Shown here: in pieces, positions 6,759 through 9,340 of the stretch
How positions within the stretch are numbered: position 1 is the stretch's first letter
How the letters are laid out: the number at the start of each line of letters is the position of its first letter
Source: Bacteroidota bacterium
Lineage (GTDB): Bacteria; Bacteroidota; Bacteroidia; Flavobacteriales; Flavobacteriaceae
Reading direction: 5' to 3'
Length of the DNA stretch: 9,340 nt
NCBI GenBank assembly: GCA_023390775.1
Contig: JAEWCF010000090.1
Span: 1 to 9,340 of the forward strand
Translations under genes and position numbers: made by a program
The notes under the pieces: model-generated
Told to the model about the DNA's origin: nothing
Databases searched by the model: none
Seen by the model: the letters and a program-made list of their open reading frames with translations, nothing else

Positions 6759-6775
6759 GGGAAGAAATTTGTGCA
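6743..6775. repeat. Tandem 15-base direct repeat at the start of the EnvC-like gene
   Basis: GAAGAAATTTGTGCA occurs at 6743-6757 and again at 6761-6775, period 18 bases. On the coding strand this repeats the start region in frame: the downstream copy carries ATG (the likely start), the upstream copy carries TTG two bases after the DUF4292 stop codon. It looks like a slippage or short tandem duplication of six codons. Confidence 0.9.
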
Positions 6776-6778
6776 AAT

Positions 6779-7546
6779 CTAATCAATAAATATTCTTTCA
6801 TAACCCTCGGGAACACTGTACGGAAATGAAAGGTCCTCGTCAAACGAAACGGAATTATACTCAATGCCGATGGTGGTTTTTCTCTTTTCCTGATGCGCTT
6901 CGATCTGAATCGATGCGGGAAGGATGGCCTTTGGATTTGGCGTGTGCGCCGGATACGAGACCAACAGCGAGCGGTTCTTGGAAGGTTGATCGATTTGCTG
7001 GCGCTTGATCAGGAATTGCCCGGCTTCAAAAAAGAAGGCCTTCAGGGTGCCGTTCTGGTTTTGGGCCAGCTTGTAGAGTTTATCCTCAATGGTCGATTCA
7101 TATGCCCCGCGGGTAAGGTCGTCCATCGCCAGCCCCGTCAGCATATTCTGTACTTTCATGTAGTCGAGATCGGTGCCGAGCCAGCGGCTGAGGGTCGTAT
7201 AATCGCCTTCGAAATATTCCGAATTGGGTTTCGCGTAATACTGGACCTTGTCTGGTGTAATCAGCGCCTTGGCCATCGTGATCCCCAGGAAACGTACGCT
7301 GACCAATATCTTTTCATCTTTTAGGATGCGGATCTCGGCCGTAACGTTATGCGTTTGCTTGTCGTCCTCAAACCGTGCCGATGACTTGATGTACAACGTG
7401 CGGTAATTTTTTGCATTCGCGAAATGGCGCTGTGCAATTTCCTTGGCGGGCATGGCGGAACTTGCCTTACTCTCGCGTACGGCCGATGTAGATTTGCAGC
7501 CCGATGCCAACATCGCAGCCGCAATAAACAGAAGTATTTTGTTCAT
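6779..7546 (-). CDS. DUF4292 domain lipoprotein
   Basis: A 255-residue predicted lipoprotein. Residues 1-16 form a hydrophobic signal with lipobox LASGC, giving Cys17 as the lipidated residue. The mature part matches the DUF4292 family of Bacteroidota: a stretch with SARFEDDKQTHNVTAEIRI, then ILVSVRFLGITMAKALITPD and VQYYAKPNSEYFEGDY, consistent with a curved beta sheet like that of LolA/LolB-type lipoprotein carriers. That similarity is from pattern and memory, not from a search. Its start overlaps the stop of the TPR gene by one base (TAATG), so translation is probably coupled. Between a TPR protein and an EnvC-like protein, an envelope role is likely; binding lipids or lipoproteins at the outer membrane is a guess. 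Confidence 0.85.
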   Translation of the reverse strand: MNKILLFIAAAMLASGCKSTSAVRESKASSAMPAKEIAQRHFANAKNYRTLYIKSSARFEDDKQTHNVTAEIRILKDEKILVSVRFLGITMAKALITPDKVQYYAKPNSEYFEGDYTTLSRWLGTDLDYMKVQNMLTGLAMDDLTRGAYESTIEDKLYKLAQNQNGTLKAFFFEAGQFLIKRQQIDQPSKNRSLLVSYPAHTPNPKAILPASIQIEAHQEKRKTTIGIEYNSVSFDEDLSFPYSVPEGYERIFID

Positions 7547-8901
7547 TATTTGGATTTCTTGAGGAGGGCTTCGGCTTTGCGAAAATGGATCTCCTTGTTC
7601 TTTTCGTCGCCCAACGCGTGGCAGGCTTCCCCGATCTGGATGTGGAATTTGGCTTCGGATTGTGGGTCGTCAACCACAAAATCGAGCCCCGATTCCAGTA
7701 ATTGCCGCGCCTTTTTATGGTTCTTCAGCTGATTTTGCGCAAGCCCTGCGTAATAATAAAATTGGGGCTGTAACGGGTACAAATCAATCATTTCCTCCGC
7801 TTTTCTGGCGACCGGCTCGTAAAAACCTTTCTGGCCGAGAGCCTCGAAGTAGAGAAGGATGGATTCCACGTCGTCGGGTGCCGATTTCAGGTGCATTTCA
7901 TAGTATTTCGCTGCCTGGTCCCATTTGTTCTTGGAGTGATAAAACTTCGCTATTTCCTTCGCAACCGCGACTTCCCTGTCATTTGACATGAGGCCGATCG
8001 CCTTTTCGAGGTCGGCGTCATACTGGGGCTTGTCCTTGGCAAAAATCAGGAATTCATTGAGTACGCGGTGCTTGATCTTGCCGTCTATCTTCTTGGACGA
8101 CAATACGATATTCATTGACTTCACCGCCTTGTCGATATCGTTGTTGGCCAAATTGAATTTGAAAAGGCTGACCTGAGCCCACTCCGATTCCGGAATTTCC
8201 CTTTCGAGTTTCTTCGCGATCTCCATTGCCTTGTCCTCCTGGTTGCTTTCCGAATAGAGGTAGATCAGCGAAATGTAATTGGACTCCTCCTTGGGATTTT
8301 TGGCAATCTGTGCGAGTAAATTTGCCTTCTCCGGACCTTGGTACCTGGCATCGCGCAGGATTTGCGCCTTATAGTTCTCGCGCATCTCCGATTTCCCGAC
8401 CGTTTCGTTGAGTTCATTGATCAGGTCAAGCGCCTTGTCAAACTGCATCGTGCTCATATAGAGCGACGCCAGTTCCTCGCGGTACTCCTTCTTGAATTCG
8501 ATCAGCTTCTGGACGATGACAATGGCCTGGTTAAAGTTCCCGGTTTCGTAGCTCACATCGTACAGCCCGACCCAGGCCCATTGGTTTTTCGGGTCGATTT
8601 GAGTGGCCTTGTCGAAGTTGTCATAGGCGCGCTTGTAATCCTTCTGCAGCAGGTAATTCTTGCCGAGTTCAAAGTAAAGCGTCGGGTTGTTGGGCTGGAT
8701 CTTGAGGCATTTCTCCAGTTCCGATATTGCCCTGTCGTAATTCTCGATGCCTTTCTGCTTTAGCGATTCATAGAAATGATCCTGGAATTCGTCGGTGACG
8801 GCCGCGATATCCTCAGGTTCCTGCACTGCCGGCGGGTCGGTTTGGGCCTGCGCCGAAATCCCCCACAGGGCTAAATACGCTATTGCAAAAATTTTCATCA
8901 T
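7546..8901 (-). CDS. Secreted tetratricopeptide repeat protein
   Basis: 451 residues with signal peptide MMKIFAIAYLALWGISAQAQ (cleavage near 20), so it is exported to the periplasm. The rest is almost entirely alpha-helical repeats: clear TPR units at about 54-87 and 88-121 (AISELEKCLKIQPNN, then RAYDNFDKATQIDPKN), weaker ones to about 165, and further units around 325-360, 375-410 and 415-450. TPR solenoids hold proteins together, so it is probably a scaffold; no catalytic motif is visible. Start: ATG at 8901, one base after the stop of the nucleotidyltransferase; the next codon (8898) is also ATG and would serve as well. The frame is open further upstream to 8973 but that part overlaps the preceding gene. 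The stop overlaps the DUF4292 start. Function unknown beyond the operon context. Confidence 0.9.
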   Translation of the reverse strand: MMKIFAIAYLALWGISAQAQTDPPAVQEPEDIAAVTDEFQDHFYESLKQKGIENYDRAISELEKCLKIQPNNPTLYFELGKNYLLQKDYKRAYDNFDKATQIDPKNQWAWVGLYDVSYETGNFNQAIVIVQKLIEFKKEYREELASLYMSTMQFDKALDLINELNETVGKSEMRENYKAQILRDARYQGPEKANLLAQIAKNPKEESNYISLIYLYSESNQEDKAMEIAKKLEREIPESEWAQVSLFKFNLANNDIDKAVKSMNIVLSSKKIDGKIKHRVLNEFLIFAKDKPQYDADLEKAIGLMSNDREVAVAKEIAKFYHSKNKWDQAAKYYEMHLKSAPDDVESILLYFEALGQKGFYEPVARKAEEMIDLYPLQPQFYYYAGLAQNQLKNHKKARQLLESGLDFVVDDPQSEAKFHIQIGEACHALGDEKNKEIHFRKAEALLKKSK

Positions 8902-8902
8902 A

Positions 8903-9340
8903 TTATTCAAGCACCGAAAAATCGCCGATGCTGATACTGGTAAATTTACCGTTAAAGCTCGCGTGGCTGCCAATCATCGCGTGGTCCAGATTGGCATTGG
9001 CAATCTTGCTGTTCTTTTGGACAAGGCTGTTCCGAATTTCCGAATTCTCCACCGTGCAATTGTCGCCCAATGAGACGTTGGGACCTACCGTGGCGTTACG
9101 CAAGACCACGTTCTCCCCAATATAGCACGGCCTGATGATCGTCGAATTCTCCGAAATCACCGAATCGGCCACCAAATTCTGCCCGTCCTGGTGTAAGAAC
9201 GCCAACATGCGCGAATTTGTTTCAACCGTTACGTTTTTATTGCCGCAGTCCATCCACTCGTCCACCTTTCCGGGCACGAAGAGCATGCCCTTCTGCTTAT
9301 GTTCTCGAGCGCGTCAGTGAGCTGGTATTCGCCGCCCTTG
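8903..9340 (-). CDS. Sugar-phosphate nucleotidyltransferase, C-terminal part, with apparent frameshift
   Basis: Only the 3' part is in the window. It shows the end of a nucleotidyltransferase (GT-A-like) domain, with PGKVDEWMDCGNK soon after 9286, followed by a left-handed beta-helix of hexapeptide-like units (about the last 80 residues: ADSVIS, IRPCYIGENVVL, ATVGPNVSLGDNCTV and on) ending SIGDFSVLE. Such enzymes join sugar-1-phosphate and NTP to an NDP-sugar for polysaccharide or wall synthesis. The frame is broken: bases 9339-9300 read KGGEYQLTDALEN, the conserved text that should precede the downstream frame, but one base appears missing between 9298 and 9299 (ATAAG where ATGAAG is expected). 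Sequencing or assembly error near the edge is as likely as a real mutation. The substrate is not determinable here. First visible gene of the operon; its stop is one base from the TPR start. Confidence 0.85.

Noticed and set aside
8902..8973. Upstream extension of the TPR protein to 8973
   Set aside because: It overlaps the nucleotidyltransferase gene and would put 24 non-signal residues before a good signal peptide that begins at 8901.
8903..9286. Complete small hexapeptide-repeat protein starting at the ATG at 9286
   Set aside because: The upstream bases in another frame encode the conserved nucleotidyltransferase text KGGEYQLTDALEN, so this Met is internal to a larger, frameshifted gene.

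Overview
The window is an ordinary stretch of core chromosome from a member of the Bacteroidota, most likely the Flavobacteriia. Three things point there. The gene content is typical of the group: an HU-CCDC81/SPOR fusion, a DUF4292 lipoprotein, an EnvC-like LytM protein and a PorT/OmpA-like barrel ending in Phe. No obvious Shine-Dalgarno sites precede the starts. Bacteroidota-type -7 boxes (TAnnTTTG) sit just upstream of several genes. The base composition looks near 50% GC, which is high for Flavobacterium itself, so a GC-richer genus or an uncultured lineage is plausible. No mobile element, CRISPR array, tRNA or rRNA is visible, and no intergenic gap reaches 300 bases.

Left part (1-1757): the 3' end of an outer-membrane beta-barrel protein gene (+) runs into a bidirectional terminator shared with a convergent PlsC-family acyltransferase gene (-). 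A compact divergent promoter region (about 1757-1818) then serves the acyltransferase (-) and trpS (+).

Middle part (1819-5488): trpS (+) and dprA (-) converge and overlap by four bases, sharing the palindrome CTAG as both stop codons. dprA diverges from an HU-domain/SPOR-domain membrane protein gene (+). That gene ends in a clear intrinsic terminator, and a hotdog acyl-CoA thioesterase gene with its own -7 box follows at once.

Right part (5502-9340, all -): this is the end of a tightly packed operon. Transcription order is nucleotidyltransferase (C-terminal part only), TPR protein, DUF4292 lipoprotein, EnvC-like LytM protein. Gaps are 1 base, a 1-base stop/start overlap, and about 20 bases. 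The common theme is the cell envelope: activated sugars, a periplasmic TPR scaffold, an outer-membrane-type lipoprotein and a cell-division amidase activator. The nucleotidyltransferase reading frame is broken by an apparent one-base deletion near 9298, close to the window edge.

I found no convincing undescribed system. The points most worth a second look are the frameshift near 9298, the recurrent -7 boxes placed so close to start codons that transcripts may be leaderless, the in-frame tandem duplication at the start of the EnvC-like gene, and the predicted topology of the HU/SPOR fusion.
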